Source: Pempheris klunzingeri (taxonomy: Eukaryota; Chordata; Actinopteri; Acropomatiformes; Pempheridae). From it: 64,000 bases of DNA. Under the pieces are notes generated by a model. That model had not been told where the DNA came from, ran no database searches, and saw only the letters and a list, made by a program, of their open reading frames with translations. Positions 1 to 13,507 of the stretch are shown here, one piece after another; positions within the stretch are counted from its first letter, which is position 1; each line of letters begins with the position of its first letter. The stretch lies in NCBI RefSeq assembly GCF_042242105.1, contig NC_092031.1, positions 15,750,662 through 15,814,661 on the forward strand, read 5' to 3'. The position numbers and the translations under genes were made by a program.

Positions 1-780
1 CTGTCATCCAGTTTCCTTATGTGGCAAAACAGAGTCACATTTTGTTGAGAGAAGCAAAAAAGAGATCATGATGCAACATAGCCTGAGGGTGATACCTCTA
101 TTAATAACTTTGTTGTCCTTCATTATTTCTGCTCCAATGCTTTATCAATGTACTAACCATTTCTGGTGTTCTACCAACCCTTCATAAGTGTTGTAACTAT
201 GAATTAGTGCTCTAACAAAATACAGATGTCTCGCTGGTGCTTAACAGAAGACAGACCTTTACAGATTCCCAGCAGGGAAATCTGGTTGTTGCAGCAGCAC
301 AAAGAAAAGCAATAAGTACAGATAAGTATAGAAAGTGACATAGATACATATTAAGAGGTATATAAAACTAAAATGAAAATAGGAACAAAACAAGAACGAC
401 TGGAGACTAAATTAAAGGGTAAAGTGACAGAAGTGGTATTTATAGCAGCTGAGTCAGCAAGTCTATGTAAACACTAGTCTAATATATGATACATTTCAGT
501 AGTGGTCCTTATTGTCTGTATTAATACAGAGGTGTGATAGAAACGTAAAACAGAATATAATGCAAAAGTGTGTGTAACATACAAACATAATAATACACTG
601 TACTATGGTACTGGTAAAATGTAGTAACCTAGTATGAAATAATATATAGTACAGCACAGCAATCCGATGATATAATGAATCCACTCTAAATTAGACAAAA
701 CATACACACATTAGCCTACATTAGTATCTCTAGCCAATTAATAACTTTATTACTGTTGATACCGCGGGCTGCCATTAGAC
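1..780. other. Gene-free left flank
   Basis: No exon, RNA gene or repeat with clear ends was recognised here. The sequence is AT-rich, and the short open frames in it have no splice context or familiar motifs. It is probably intergenic DNA upstream of tomm22. Confidence 0.5.
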
Positions 781-786
781 AGTCTG

Positions 787-850
787 TGCGGCAGGGGGCG
801 CTGTTTGTTTCTGGTGACGTCCAAACTGACCCCTGACCTTCTTACGTCAT
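787..850 (+). promoter_or_regulatory. tomm22 upstream region: CTCF-like core and CRE/ATF-like sites
   Basis: A GC-rich stretch about 200-260 bases before the tomm22 start codon contains AGGGGGCGC, the conserved half of a CTCF core, near 792-800. It also holds TGACGTCC (about 815-822) and TTACGTCAT (842-850), which resemble CRE/ATF sites. Such sites are common at housekeeping promoters. Their role here is inferred from motif and position only. Confidence 0.4.
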
Positions 851-1047
851 CCGTCCCTGAGCAGCCTCACGCTTTCCCACTGTGACCTCAGGCTGTCGTT
901 GAGTCGATGCCCCTCTCTTGTCTTTAGCGTTGACGAAAGCAGGTGGGAAACCTTCAGAGACAAACTAAACCGCCCGTCGGCTTCACCGTGTTTTCTAGCG
1001 ATTTGTCCGCCGCTCACGCAGTCGATCCATCCCGGCAGAGAAGAGAC

Positions 1048-2332
1048 ATGGCCACAATCGAGGAGCTTTCCCCCGCTGCGGGCCCGGTGTCTACCCGGCC
1101 CCCCGAGGACGAGATTGACGACGATGAAGATGAAGATGTAAGTGGCTCGTCAGTCCGGGGTGCCCTGGAGATGTGGATAAGGAAAGAAAATGAAGGTGGA
1201 GTCGCTCAGTTTAGTTTCCAGCTTGTCTATTCCGTGGCTAAACACGGCTAGCTAACAGCTGCACCAGTGCTAACTAGCTAGCTAACTTACCTGCGTTGTC
1301 TGTTCTAGTACGTTTGTTAAATAGTTCAAGTTATCATGTGGACCAATTAGCAATTAATTTCACCACCATGTTATCATCGTGAATGTGTCGAAAGAGGATT
1401 TCTTCCTGTTGTGGAGCTAAACTATCCTGTAGCAAACTGTTGCGTGGACAAAGTGAATTCACCACTCTGATATAATCAATGTAAATGTGTTCTCTCCATT
1501 TTTTTATTCATGTCAGATGCTCCTCAGTTACTCACTCCCACTCTTTTTTTTTCTCTGGCTGCATTTGTCTCCATTAGCTGGACGAGACGCTGATGGAGAG
1601 GCTGTGGGGCCTCACAGAGATGTTTCCTGACACAGTTCGCACAGCCGCTGAGGTGTCTGCACAGTGCTCTGTCTCACTGGCCAAGAAGTTTTACAGGTAC
1701 ATCTCTTCAGCGTTTCCATCTCCCCTCATCGCTGCATGCCTCTATGCAGTGTGTCAGGGTTACCCAGTGGATCAAGAGGTTAACTGGTTGGATCCCAGCA
1801 GCAGCTCTTGGTCCTCATTGTAAATCTCTGGAAGTTAATCCTAGAAGTTCATGTCTGTGGTCCATCTCAAACAGCAGAGACTAACTGGATTGTAAACCTA
1901 ACTTGTTTCAGTTTTTCTCGCTCGGCGCTCTGGGTGGGTACTACCTCCTTCATGATCCTAGTGCTGCCCGTAGTGTTTGAGACAGAGAGACTACAGCTGG
2001 AGCAGCAGCAGCTACAACAGCAGCGACAGGTGAGCGCTTCGTGTGCATTAAGCAACAGATGAGAGAGAGATGGGATGTGCTCCATTAGTGGTTAGATTGC
2101 ATCCTGGTTTGCTGGTGGAAACATCCACATTCACTGCACTCAAATAGTTAATGACAAGGGCTGAGAAGCAAAAGCAGCATGAACAGAAATACGTGCTGTA
2201 CAGTACATTACACACACATCCATGAACACCCTGATTGACTGACTCTTTTTCCTCCAGATCCTGCTGGGGCCCAACACTGGAATGTCTGGTGGAATGCCGG
2301 GCATGATGCCTCCTGCACCGGGCAAGATGTGA
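1048..2332 (+). CDS. tomm22: Mitochondrial import receptor subunit TOM22
   Basis: Tom22 is the central receptor of the TOM complex in the mitochondrial outer membrane. It takes preproteins from Tom20/Tom70 and organises the Tom40 pores. The coding exons are 1048-1137, 1578-1696, 1912-2029 and 2258-2332, with GT-AG introns and consistent phase, giving 133 residues (the human protein has 142). The N-terminus is very acidic (EDEIDDDEDED), forming the cytosolic presequence-binding part. It is followed by a conserved helix containing LMERLWGLTEMFPD. The single membrane segment includes ALWVGTTSFMILVLPVVFE. A Gln-rich linker follows, then the family's tail with ILLGPNTGMSGGMPG. The start is the first ATG (MATIEELSP), as in orthologues. 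This is the first of four consecutive + strand genes. Identification is by family recognition and I consider it certain. Confidence 0.97.
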
Positions 2333-4239
2333 GAGTCAGGAAGGTCCAGCATGAACCTGAGATCTGCTGCTAGCGATCCAGCGGGGGCGGTCGCAAGGAG
2401 AGACAGAGAGACCACGGAGAAGGGCAAAGAACTGCAGTTACTAAGAAAAGAAAAGCAAAAGCTGTTGGTCAATGGCTTAACATTAGGCTCTCTCCAACGT
2501 GTTGGATTGGCTAATGGGATTGGAGGAGGAGGAGGAGGATGTGATGCGTTTCTGACACTTCTCTCTCACTGTCTCTCCTTACTCCAACATCACACAGAGA
2601 CTTATTTCCAGGAGCACTGCTTCTGTTCTCATGATTTTCTTTCTTCTTTTTTTGATAAATACTTATATCAATATGAATAACTTGTTCTTTAGGGGATAGC
2701 AGGTACAGGTGGATAAACTGAAAGAAAAAATGTGGAGGTTACCAATTGTATGTCTTGGTGTTTGCAGTCTGAAGAATGCTGTTGGCACTCATGTCTGTCA
2801 TCATGTGCTCACTGGATCCACTTCTACATGGAGAATTATGCTGATGAAATATCTCACAGAAGGGTCCTGTATCCTAAAGACTATACTTTGGTTGATAGGT
2901 CTGCACAGTAAGATCCCTCTCACAGTTACTGGCTTTATTATACGGTTTAAAAGATGGATCGAAAACTGCAGCAACACCAGATTCCGTTGCCGTTCAGACA
3001 TTCAAACAAATTCTTGTCTATTTAATTTAAAAGTAATTTTGACATGTAAGACAAGAAACCCGTCAGATGTTTTTGGACTAAATGTGGTTTGTGAGGACTG
3101 ATAACGTTTTGATGTCCGTGTTACCCCGACATGTCGAGTCTCAAGACAATGTTATTTTCTTTTGTCTCTCGTCATCCATGTGACAGTTTACAATCTCTTA
3201 TATCTGTTCATTAAGCAACAGCCCGGGCTCTGTTTTGTGTCCAATATGAGTGCGGTAATTAAAACACCAAATCAAATGGAAATCGAAGTGTTTATTTTCA
3301 GCAAGTTGCTATTTTATAAAACTGTCCATAAAGCGTTAAGCAAGGATTTATGAGTGAAAGCCCACACTAGGTTATATTAATACAGTTATACATTAAAAAG
3401 TAAGCTTTTTAAAATAGAACCCAATATTAAAATAATAATAATAATACATTTTATTTATAATGCACTTTACATTTGGAGATACAAATCTCAAAAAATGAGT
3501 GTATGGGAGTGTAAGATTACATTTCTCAGTGTTTTTTATAGCTGCAAAAGACATTTTGACTTGTCATAGCAAGAAAAGCACTGCTTATTGCATGAGAGCT
3601 GGAACCAGGAGCCATAATTAGTTATTACTTCATCCTGTGCTGTTCCTGCTGACATGTCAGTAATGTTTGCAGAGACAAAGGTTCATTATTGTAGTGATGA
3701 ACCTGAGATTTCCATTATTGCATCATACATTGAGCCATGCCGAGCCCATGACCTTATAAGACATCACAAATTAATTATGTGCGACATCTGCACTGTTGGG
3801 TCAGTCGTGTCATAATGTGTCATAATATATAATAAATATAAATTGCAGGTTTTTCTGTTTATGTTCGCGCAACCGATAAATCTGTAATTTCCGACTGCAC
3901 TTGAACAGGACAAAAACCGCGAATTCCCGCCAGTTCAGTCAAGAACCAAAGAGCTCTTTAAACTTTTAACTCAAACTAGTATTTTTAACTCAGTATCTCA
4001 AGATTAGTTTCGTTCGAGTTCACATAACTGAACGGGCAACATTTCTAGTTTGGATAGTTTTATTGACTGTCCTGTTTGTGTCTTGAGCTTTTGATAAACC
4101 AGAGTATAGCCAGCTAAGTTAGCACTTTAGCTAACTACTCAGCGCTAGCGAAACTTAGCAGAAGATTTTTACTGACTGACAATAACCAGACAAACTAAAT
4201 ACATTTTATCTTCAACACTTAACCCGTACTACATTGGAA
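2333..4239 (+). other. tomm22 3' region and tomm22-dmc1 intergenic DNA
   Basis: No further gene was seen. The first part is presumably the tomm22 3' UTR. An AATAAA lies near 3828, but no signal close to the stop is decisive. At about 3430-3500 an (ATA)n run leads into ACATTTTATTTATAATGC, which resembles a short degraded dispersed repeat common in teleosts. The sequence just before 4240 would hold the dmc1 promoter, where I see no clear core motif. Confidence 0.4.
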
Positions 4240-7200
4240 ATGAAAGCTGCAGAGGACCAGGTTGTCGAAGTTGGTACTTGTTTCCAGGATGATGAGGTGA
4301 GAGATAATTAGCCTAATGTTAATGTTTAGCATTTCACTCAGTCATTCCTCTTTGCTAACTTCTGGGGCCTTTCATGACCAATCAATCCCCCCACAGATAT
4401 AGTTGAAATAGTTTTCCACCATTGTTAGTTTTGAGTCTCTCGAAAAGTCATTGAAATGACAGAACAGTGCAGATAATAATTCATACATAATGTTTAGCTG
4501 TTTTCATAAAAATATAACTATTACGCTATATCGTAATTCTGTGCCAGGCTTATGATGTATTAGTAAACTAAGTCATGCTACTCATGTTTTAAGGTAAAAG
4601 TTATTTTCTCTTTAATAATCAAGTTTACTCCTCAGCAACTCCCTCATGCAGGTTTTCTCTGTCTCTGAACCCATCAGGAGTGCTTCTTCCAAGACATCGA
4701 CCTCCTACAGAAACATGGGATCGTGAGTAAACAGCAGGGATGAAACACACTCAGAGTTTTCTCTTCAGATCAAAAGTGGGTTGTCTGTGTGAGCATCTCT
4801 GCGTGCCTGCTCACAGAATATGGCGGACATCAAAAAGATGAAGTCAGTGGGTATCTGCACTGTGAAGGGGATCCAGATGACCACTCGCAAGGCTTTGTGC
4901 AACATCAAGGGCCTGTCAGAGGCAAAAGTGGAAAAAATCAAGGAGGCTGCTGGGAAAATGCTGGTAAAATGGGACTTTCTACTGCGAATTTCATGCCATA
5001 CTTCAACATGTACAGCTTCATTACTTTTGGCCCTACCAAAATAACTTTCAAAATATTTCATGTATTAGATGATTTTCTTTTCATCGTAGAGTGTTGGTTT
5101 CCAGACCGCCTTTGAGTACAGTGCGAGGAGGAAGCAGGTGTTCCACATCACCACCGGGAGCCAGGAGTTCGAGTTAAGATTTACTCTTTATGCTGATAAC
5201 ACGAAGACTGTGGGATTTACACTACTGGACATATAGCAACAGTTTGCATTTTATGCACTAACAATTACATATACCATATACTTGAGGTGGGAGATACATT
5301 GATTTAATACAGTTGCCTCTGGGAGTTTGGTTGTTTCTATATTATGATTTAGCTTAAATATGTTTCAGCATCATTTTAAAGGCTACATTAGAAGTAACTG
5401 ATATAAACTTCTTAATTTATTCGACTTAGCAAAGCAAAATGATCAAAGAACACCTTAACATGCTAGGTTTTTTTAATCCATATTTCCAAGGATTCGTCTG
5501 TTAGAGTTAGAGAAACAAATTACTTGACACTTGACGCTTATAAATGTTGTGAAGTGCAGGTTTAATATAAAATCTATTTGGCTGGTGAAATGATAACCTT
5601 GAGATGGACTAGCAGACACTGCGGCTAGAGGGAAGAAAATAAAGTTTGTTTCTCTGATCATGAAACTTCTCGAATGTTCCCAATTTATAGCACAAATGTT
5701 ACAACACGCGTCTTTCATCTCTGCAGTAAACTTTTGGGTGGAGGTATAGAGAGTATGGCTATCACGGAGGCCTTTGGAGGTGAGGAGATGCCTCCCTGCC
5801 GTTAGATACACTGTTATATTATGAACTGACTCACAGTATTACAGCACTGACTCAAAACCCCCAACATTATTTCATCCCACAGAGTTCCGCACAGGGAAAA
5901 CCCAGCTGTCTCACACACTCTGTGGTGAGTAAGGAGCCTTTTAGAAATGGCTGCTGCAAAGCGATTGATAAAAAGACACTGCAGAAGACAAAATGAATTG
6001 AAGAAAACATTTTTTTTGTCTGTTTTTGTGCAGTTACTGCTCAGCTGCCGGGCGAGGATGGATACTCAGGCGGGAAAATCATCTTCATTGACACAGAGAA
6101 CACCTTGTATCCTCACAATGATGGGAATAACCGCACAATGTCTGACATGCGGTTTGGCTGATGATTAAATCGCAGTGACGGCTACACAGTGGCCCGTACA
6201 TACCATCCTACCACGAGAGATGTTTCTTCAGTAGATGTGACTAAGCAGCGACTGTTCACTTTCACATTATCCTTGACTTGTACCTGTCTGGTTCCAGTCG
6301 TCCCGACAGACTGAGAGAGATGGCTGACCGGTTTAATGTGGACCACGATGCCGTGCTGGACAACGTGCTTTACGCCAGGGCCTATACCAGTGCGAACATG
6401 CATTTCATTTAGACCACAAAACTTTGACGCATTTGTGGTCGTTTGTGCGGGAACACTGTCTCCTAGCATGGAGAGAAGATTTCGGTGAATCACACTTTTG
6501 TCTTCCTCGCTCCTCAGGTGAACACCAGATGGAGCTCTTGGACTTTGTGGCAGCCAAATTCCACGAGGAAGCAGGAGTGTTCAAACTGTTGGTGAGCAAG
6601 ATAATGAACTCTGAAATCACGTTGTCATGTTGTGGTCATTCTCTGTGTGAAGCTATTGGAGGGCGAGAATGAAGCGCTAAACATTTTCAAACGTAGGAAT
6701 TCCTCCCTAGCTTTCTCAGCCTTTCAGTCTCCTCCTTGTCTGCTCTTCCCAGATCATCGACTCCATCATGGCTCTGTTCAGAGTCGACTTCTCGGGTCGA
6801 GGCGAGCTGGCTGAGCGGCAGCAGAAGCTCGCCCAGATGCTGTCCAGGCTGCAGAAGATCTCTGAAGGTCTCAGACAGGAGTGTACTTATGAGCATTTAT
6901 GTAAAAGCCATCAACATCGGCCGCACATACACATATGGTGCTGTCAAAGTATAAAAGAGTAATGTTTCTAATAATAATCATTATTTTAGGTTTCTGTCCA
7001 TGCATCTTATCAGCTTTCATTTATACAGAGTACAACGTAGCAGTGTTTGTCACCAACCAAATGACAGCTGATCCCGGCGCAGGGATGACGTAAGAGAAGT
7101 CCCACGCTGAAAAACTAAACTGGAATTTTACGCTTGAAATTTTTGTTTGACGCTTCGTTTTTCTGTCCCCGTTTTAGGTTTCAAGCTGATCCCAAGAAGC

Positions 7201-7893
7201 CGATTGGTGGGCACATCCTGGCCCACGCCTCCACCACACGGATCAGCTTGAGGAAGGGCCGTGGAGAGATGAGAATTGCCAAAATATTTGACAGGTATTT
7301 AGTTTTTATTCACATTATCGATTTTTCAATTCAGTGAGTCATAATGCAAAGCGGTCAGTGAGTTCTCACCCATGAACATGTCTTAAATACTTGGAAAGTC
7401 AGCTGCAAATGACAGCTGAAGTTTTACTTCCCGTCACCATGTGGTCAGATGAGATCAGCATCAGCCAAACAAACAAACTGACATGTGATTTTCCTTGCCC
7501 AGATAGATGTTGTGATATCACAAGGTCATCTGTCTATCATGCTGTTTTTATTCCACCAAGCTCAAGACCTGATATGGTCCTGACCATAGTTTACCTCTGC
7601 TTTTTCTGTGTCCTAAATATAATAATAATGATATTCCACCCCAAATGTATCCAATGATTTGAGCATTAACTTGAAGTATGACTGTGTGTATGTATAGCTT
7701 TGCTTTCAGGTGTTGCTTGGACTTCATTAAGGACGTGAATCCGGCCCGAGACGAGATTTGGGCTGAAATCTGAACACATTTGGGACTCACGTTTGTTTAT
7801 CTCTCCTTTCTGCTTTCCTCTAGTCCCGATATGCCTGAGAATGAGGCCACTTTTGCCATCTCTGCTGGAGGAGTCACTGACGCCAAAGAGTGA
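4240..7893 (+). CDS. dmc1: Meiotic recombinase DMC1 (RecA/RAD51 family)
   Basis: DMC1 is the meiosis-specific strand-exchange ATPase that forms filaments on resected DNA ends and pairs homologues in the nucleus. The 13 coding exons are 4240-4296, 4678-4722, 4817-4963, 5090-5172, 5727-5779, 5883-5924, 6034-6106, 6298-6389, 6518-6591, 6753-6867, 7029-7089, 7178-7294 and 7824-7893, giving 342 residues (human 340). The N-terminal helix-hairpin-helix part includes [20 protein letters not shown]. Walker A is GEFRTGKTQ, as usual for DMC1. Walker B is [11 protein letters not shown]. The DNA-binding loops and ATP-cap region ([18 protein letters not shown]) are intact. The C-terminus GVTDAKE matches the family. 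The first ATG at 4240 begins [11 protein letters not shown], aligned with orthologues. Intron 7 has U12-type signals (listed separately). AATAAA hexamers at 7897 and 8077 could end the transcript. Nothing suggests loss of function. Confidence 0.97.
6107..6297 (+). other. U12-type (minor spliceosome) intron in dmc1
   Basis: The intron between coding exons 7 and 8 starts GTATCCTCAC, one base from the U12 donor consensus RTATCCTT. It contains TATCCTTGACTTG with the likely branch A at 6276, about 21 bases before the AG at 6296-6297. There is no long pyrimidine tract between the branch site and the AG. The phase is 2, within the Phe codon of the ENTF/RPDR junction. Donor and branch element together make this a good U12 candidate. 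Confidence 0.75.
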
Positions 7894-8076
7894 CGAAATA
7901 AAAGAGAGACACGTTAGCAAAGATCCCTGATCCTGTTACCAAAGCCATTTTAATGAATTTATTTATTGAGTTTCACAACTTTATATAACCTCTTAAGTCT
8001 TGTACTGTGCTACTTTTGATGTCTTTATTCTATTTATACACTTTGTAGTATTGCTCTTGTGTTTCAGACGTGTTAA

Positions 8077-8422
8077 AATAAACAAGAACAACAAAAAGAC
8101 AACAGTTTTCACAAGTTATTACAGTTGACCCTGTAGACAGTGTAGAGGTGTGAACCCAGAGGGAACATGGAGGTCCAGGCAGCAGGGCTCCGCTGCTGGC
8201 CTCTAGCGGTGTTTGCGGGACGTGCAGCGGCTGAACGCCACCTCTCGTCGGGCAGAGGATCCATATGCTGACCGGAGCAGGGCTTAACAAAGCGATGGGA
8301 ACTTCACCAAACGTGCTGCTAAGAGTCTAAAACACACCAGCAACTGAACGCCTCAGCGGAGCCATAAAAACCATCCACCTTCCCCGGGAGCGGCGAGCTT
8401 GTCAACTCTGGAAAAAGGAGCG
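8077..8422 (+). promoter_or_regulatory. dmc1 poly(A) signal and gspt1 5' UTR/promoter
   Basis: AATAAA at 8077-8082 is a likely distal dmc1 poly(A) signal. It lies only about 340 bases before the gspt1 start codon at 8423. The gspt1 promoter and 5' UTR must therefore lie within this short interval. It becomes GC-rich toward 8423, as expected for a housekeeping promoter. No specific factor site was convincing. Confidence 0.45.
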
Positions 8423-11400
8423 ATGGACCCGAGAGACACAGCCCCGGATTCGTGGGAGCTGGAGGAGGATACCGAGGCCCCGGCTGCCGCGGCGGGGCTC
8501 CCGACCGCCTTCGCCGCCCTCAACGTCAACGCCAAGCCGTTTGTTCCCAACGTCAACGCCCCGGTGTTTGTGCCGAGCTTCCTTCAAGCCAGCGCCGTGG
8601 AAATGCCGGCCTCGGACGGTAGGTGAACGCCAGACAGCTGCCTGGAAGTTAGCTTAACTTGCTAGCTTGCCTGCTAATCCAGCTAAGTTAGCCTTCCTGA
8701 CTGCAACTCGCCTCTCGGTGCAGCCACAGACATCGCGTTTCCACTAATCAACAAGTCGCTGTGGCTTAGTCCTGTGTGGTGATAGTGCAATAGCTCATTT
8801 ATAAGGCAGTGAGAGTCACAGCAAAATGTGACCAGGCTTGCCTAATAAATAATCATGAAAGTTTGACGCTTTGTTTTCTCTCCTTAAAGGTTCCTGTGAG
8901 CCAGTTGCCAGCATGGAGGTGGCAGAGACAGCCGGTATGCACCCACAGTGTACCCCAGCCACTGCCAGGTTATTAAGTTACTGATCTGGCTGTCAGGCAG
9001 GTTGTTAGCACGGCACGGCACTGCACAGCACAGCACAGCACAGCACAGGTGTGGTCATAGGCTCAGGTGTGCATTCACCTGCAGCCAGATTTGAAATGTC
9101 AGACCTCAAAGCTCACTGACACTAGGAAAGTGTGGATGCTCCTGCTTGCAGTTTCACTTACTGAACCATATTTGGGTTGCTGGCATTGCTAAACCCATGT
9201 GCACTGGCCGATGTATAATATGATGCAACCTCCCATGTCCTGAAATAGACATCCCATTGGCTCACACTGTGATATGTGTCAAGCCTGCACGTCTGAGGCC
9301 ACGCTCTGCTCTGTGAATGTATTTGGTTACTTCAAAACCCCCCAAACTCTGTGCTGACTAGTTCTAATTTGCCCGAGTCGGTCACTTTTTTTTGGCCTGA
9401 CCCGGGATGCTGTGTGCCTTCGCTCAAGTTACAGAGAACTGGTGGAGTTTTTTTTTTTTTTTAATGGAGTGGCTGAGCACTGCAGCTGTAGCAGAATGAG
9501 TGACATAAAACAAAAAGATGAAATGTAGTGCGTGTCAGAGCCCGGAGAAAGCTTTCCCTTTTTCACATATCCTGCAGACATATCCTCAGAGATGCTTGTC
9601 CTCTTCAAATCATCTCACATATCTGAAATAAGAGTATAATTACAACACGACGAGACTGTGAGACTGGTAGAGTCGAGGCAGGAACGGCTTTCCGAGTCGC
9701 CGGCAGCAGTATCTCACAGGCTGATTATACACGATGAGGGTTGAGTAGAAAATAGGCATTGTACATGACTGCTGGGCTGCATAATTCATAGTTACGGAAA
9801 TGCGAGGCTTATTTCTGTGTTGCCATGGGAAGTTGCTTCTTCTCCAGAGCTCAGCAGATTTTTTTTTTTTTTTTTTGATTGACTTGTACTTGTTTCTTTG
9901 GCAGAACATTGCATTGATTGTGTTTCTAACAAGTGAACGGTACTAACGAACATTGAACTGCAGATCACACACGGTGAAGCCTTGAGACGCTTTTTAGATT
10001 ATCTGTCAAGGCACATTGATTTTATCAGCTTGCGCTTTACTCGAGGTGTTGATGTGACACACATCATGTACATAGATTCAAGGCACAGCTCCAATGGTAA
10101 TTGCTTGACCTGGAAAGACGAATTGCACTTTTTGCAGCAGCTTACATTATTAAAACAGAGTAAAATCTCAAGATTAGAGATGACTGATAGCGGTGTAGGA
10201 AACACAAATGAATAAGATAAAGAAGATGCAATTCAGTCTTTTCAAGTTGGATTTGTTTCTGTGCGTGCTTGAAGTGTGCAGGAGATGATCTCGTTCCAAC
10301 ATTTTTTGTGCAAATGGTGATTGCAGTTTGGTTTAAACATAAAACTGGCAGAAGTGTTGCAGCTTGAACAAAGTCCAAGGTTCCAAATCAATTAGGATTC
10401 ACATGGTCAGTGTGCAGCCACACAGTGCGTCATTAAATAGTTCCTCCTCCCTCCAAGCTGTGCGTTGTCTGTAGCGTCCAGACGTTACGGGGGAAATAAC
10501 AGGCGCGTTGGTGCAGTAAATGTGTATGGTTTCAGCCCCAGTGGAGAATGGAAGCACAGAGGCAGACATGACCACAGAGGAAGAGACGTGGGAGCAGAAG
10601 GAGGAGCCGGGGGGAGACGGAGGAGGCGGAGGACAGGAGGACCTGGGCTCGGGAGGAGCCGGTGAGGAGGAGGGCGCCGCGAGGAAAGAGGATGAGGAGA
10701 TGATGATGGAGGAGGAAGAGGAAGAGATGCCCATGCCCAAAGTGGCTCCGGCACCTCCGGATGCCCCCAAGAAAGAACACGTGAACGTGGTCTTCATCGG
10801 TCACGTGGGTGCGCGTCTTTAGTGTGTGTTTGTATTATTTAATCTACGGAAGCTTACAGAAAGTTTTACTGATCCTTTAGTGTCTATTTCTGTTTTTGTC
10901 TGTCAGATGCTGGTAAATCAACTATTGGAGGACAGATCATGTGAGTATAATACATTTTACAGCGTCTGTTCTCTTTTGATCTGCTGTATAGAAAACTTAA
11001 ACTGTATTCAAACCCAGAAAGTTAAAAACAAAAACTGATGTTTATTGTTGGCAAAGAAACACATGCACATGCACTGTAATGCATCATCTGTAGCAGCTGC
11101 AGTATTTAGAAAAACCGTGCAACAGGTTTCCTCATACTCACCAGTGTTTTTAGCTTAAGCTTCACTTTCACATTTTGCTCTCCTGTTCTCCTGGCTAGGT
11201 ACTTAACTGGAATGGTGGACAAGCGAACCCTGGAAAAATATGAAAGAGAAGCGAAGGAAAAGAACCGGGAGACATGGTGAGACGGGCTCGTATTGTGTCT
11301 GAGAATCAGACCTGTATCACGGCAAATTAATTGTTCCCCACAACAGCAGACAGCTGGTGCTTCATGGCAATTCTTCTCTTTTTTTTCTAAAAACAGCCCG

Positions 11401-13468
11401 CCTTTTCATTTTTTATTATCTTTTCATGTCCGGTATTAGTTTTTGTGAATAAATTGCAGTAAGCTGCTCAAAACATTTTAATGAAAGCCTTCAGAAGTGC
11501 TAAATTTGATTATAGTTTGTCACTTTGCTTGTTTATTTTCACTCAGCAGTTAATCACCATGGAGTTCATTGAATCAATATTCATATATTCATAATCAAAT
11601 ATTGCAAAAGGGTTTGATCCCATGAGGACTGTTTGCCGTGCACGGACAGTAGTTTTGAGTGCTCCTATCAGTTTTCTAAAACACAAAGTGATCATTAAAC
11701 GTGATTGCTGCAGGTACCTGTCATGGGCTCTGGACACAAACCAGGAGGAGAGAGACAAGGGGAAGACGGTCGAGGTCGGGAGAGCTTACTTTGAGACTGA
11801 GAAGAAACATTTCACCATCCTGGATGCCCCCGGTCACAAGAGCTTTGTCCCCAACATGATTGGTGGAGCGTCACAGGCCGACCTGGCAGTCCTGGTGAGA
11901 CGGACTTGGACACACAGCCACCATAAACGCTAACTAGCCCTAAACCTCAGACACTCAGAGATTAAATACACTTTTGTCTATATTGTGTACATTTATCAGT
12001 GGTGAGATGTTGGAACGCAGGAAAAGAGTATATACAAACATCCATGGAAACATCTCAATCCACCATCTTCATCATAAATCTTAATAACGTGCAGAGAATT
12101 TACTCGTAGCTTATTCGGGGAAATTACTCATTGGTTTGTATCAGGTGATTTCGGCAAGAAAGGGGGAGTTTGAGACCGGCTTTGAGAAGGGTGGACAGAC
12201 GCGGGAACATGCTATGCTGGCTAAAACAGCAGGAGTCAAGCACCTCATTGTCCTGATCAACAAGATGGATGACCCCACTGTCAACTGGAGCCTGGAGAGG
12301 TAGACAGGGACTGAATGAAAATGGATGTCAAGTGTTTGTATTTGCTTTAACGCCGTGCCAGTGGTAAAATAGCCACTTCATTACTCTCCTGCAGGTATGA
12401 AGAGTGTAAGGAGAAGCTGGTGCCGTTTCTAAAAAAGGTGGGCTTCAACCCCAAGAAGGACATCCACTTTATGCCTTGCTCCGGACTCACAGGTGCCAAC
12501 CTCAAGGACCCCGTGCCTGAATGCCCCTGGTATACGTAAGTTTGCTTTGTGAATACGCTTCTATGGGGCCTGACGTGTTGGCAGGTTATCTGAGATTCTG
12601 ATGCTGTGACTGGAAGTACAGTCGCCCTCTCAGGTCTTTATTAACCACTGGCTGAACACAGCTGGACAGTGAAGCTCTGTTATAACAAAGAAAATCGTCA
12701 GCACTTAGTACTCATACTCATGTTTCACCTGGATATCTGGTTCATCTGCTAGCAGTTCCTATCCATTTAAAGCTACATCAATATCACCTTTATTTTCCAT
12801 TACACCTCTACAAATATTTCCCAGAGGCGATCAGAGATCTCTCTGGGGCCTTTTTTCTACATTGGTGGCACTGACACAGTGTTGATTCCCAGTAGTTCCC
12901 TCCCTGACATCTGCCTTTATAATAGGCCCTTTTTCTTGTTCCCTGAAAAGTTGCCACCTGTTCTTTTTGTCTTTAAGGCCACCAAACAAAACCACATGTC
13001 CAGTTCCTCCATCTCACACAGGCCTTCTGGTCTGACCTTGCCTTTTGCTCAGAGTATAGGAAGACTAGCGCATTGTAGATATAAACATGACTGACAACAG
13101 AAATAAAACATGAACAAGTGGATTTTTTTATGGCAGTATTCCTTTTTCTTCTTTTTCAGGGGTTTGCCATTTATTGCCCATCTGGACAGTTTGCCAAACT
13201 TCACCAGATCCAGCGATGGACCGGTCAGACTACCAATCGTAGACAAGTACAAGGTGAGCAGCTGGAGGCCAGTGATCTTCCTAAAGAGAGAAAAACAGAA
13301 ATCTGTGCGTCAGATCACTGTGTCCTCAGCTGATGAGTGGGCGTAAAATTTCTTTTTCGTTTTTGTTCACTTGCCCAAAAATCTTTTCTTTTTTTTCCCT
13401 CCCTCTGCAGTTTGTCATCCTCCTTCCTCTTGGGTGATTTTTTTTTTCCAAGAACACACCAGCATGCT

Positions 13469-13507
<39 letters not shown>

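Noticed and set aside
6107-6297. Possible C/D box snoRNA in dmc1 intron 7 (a TGATGA is present)
   Set aside because: No box D (CTGA) at suitable spacing and no terminal stem. The intron signals are better explained by U12 splicing.
10399-10797. 132-codon - strand frame rich in Ser/Pro
   Set aside because: It is antisense to gspt1 exon 3, whose Glu/Gly-rich repeats keep the reverse frame open.
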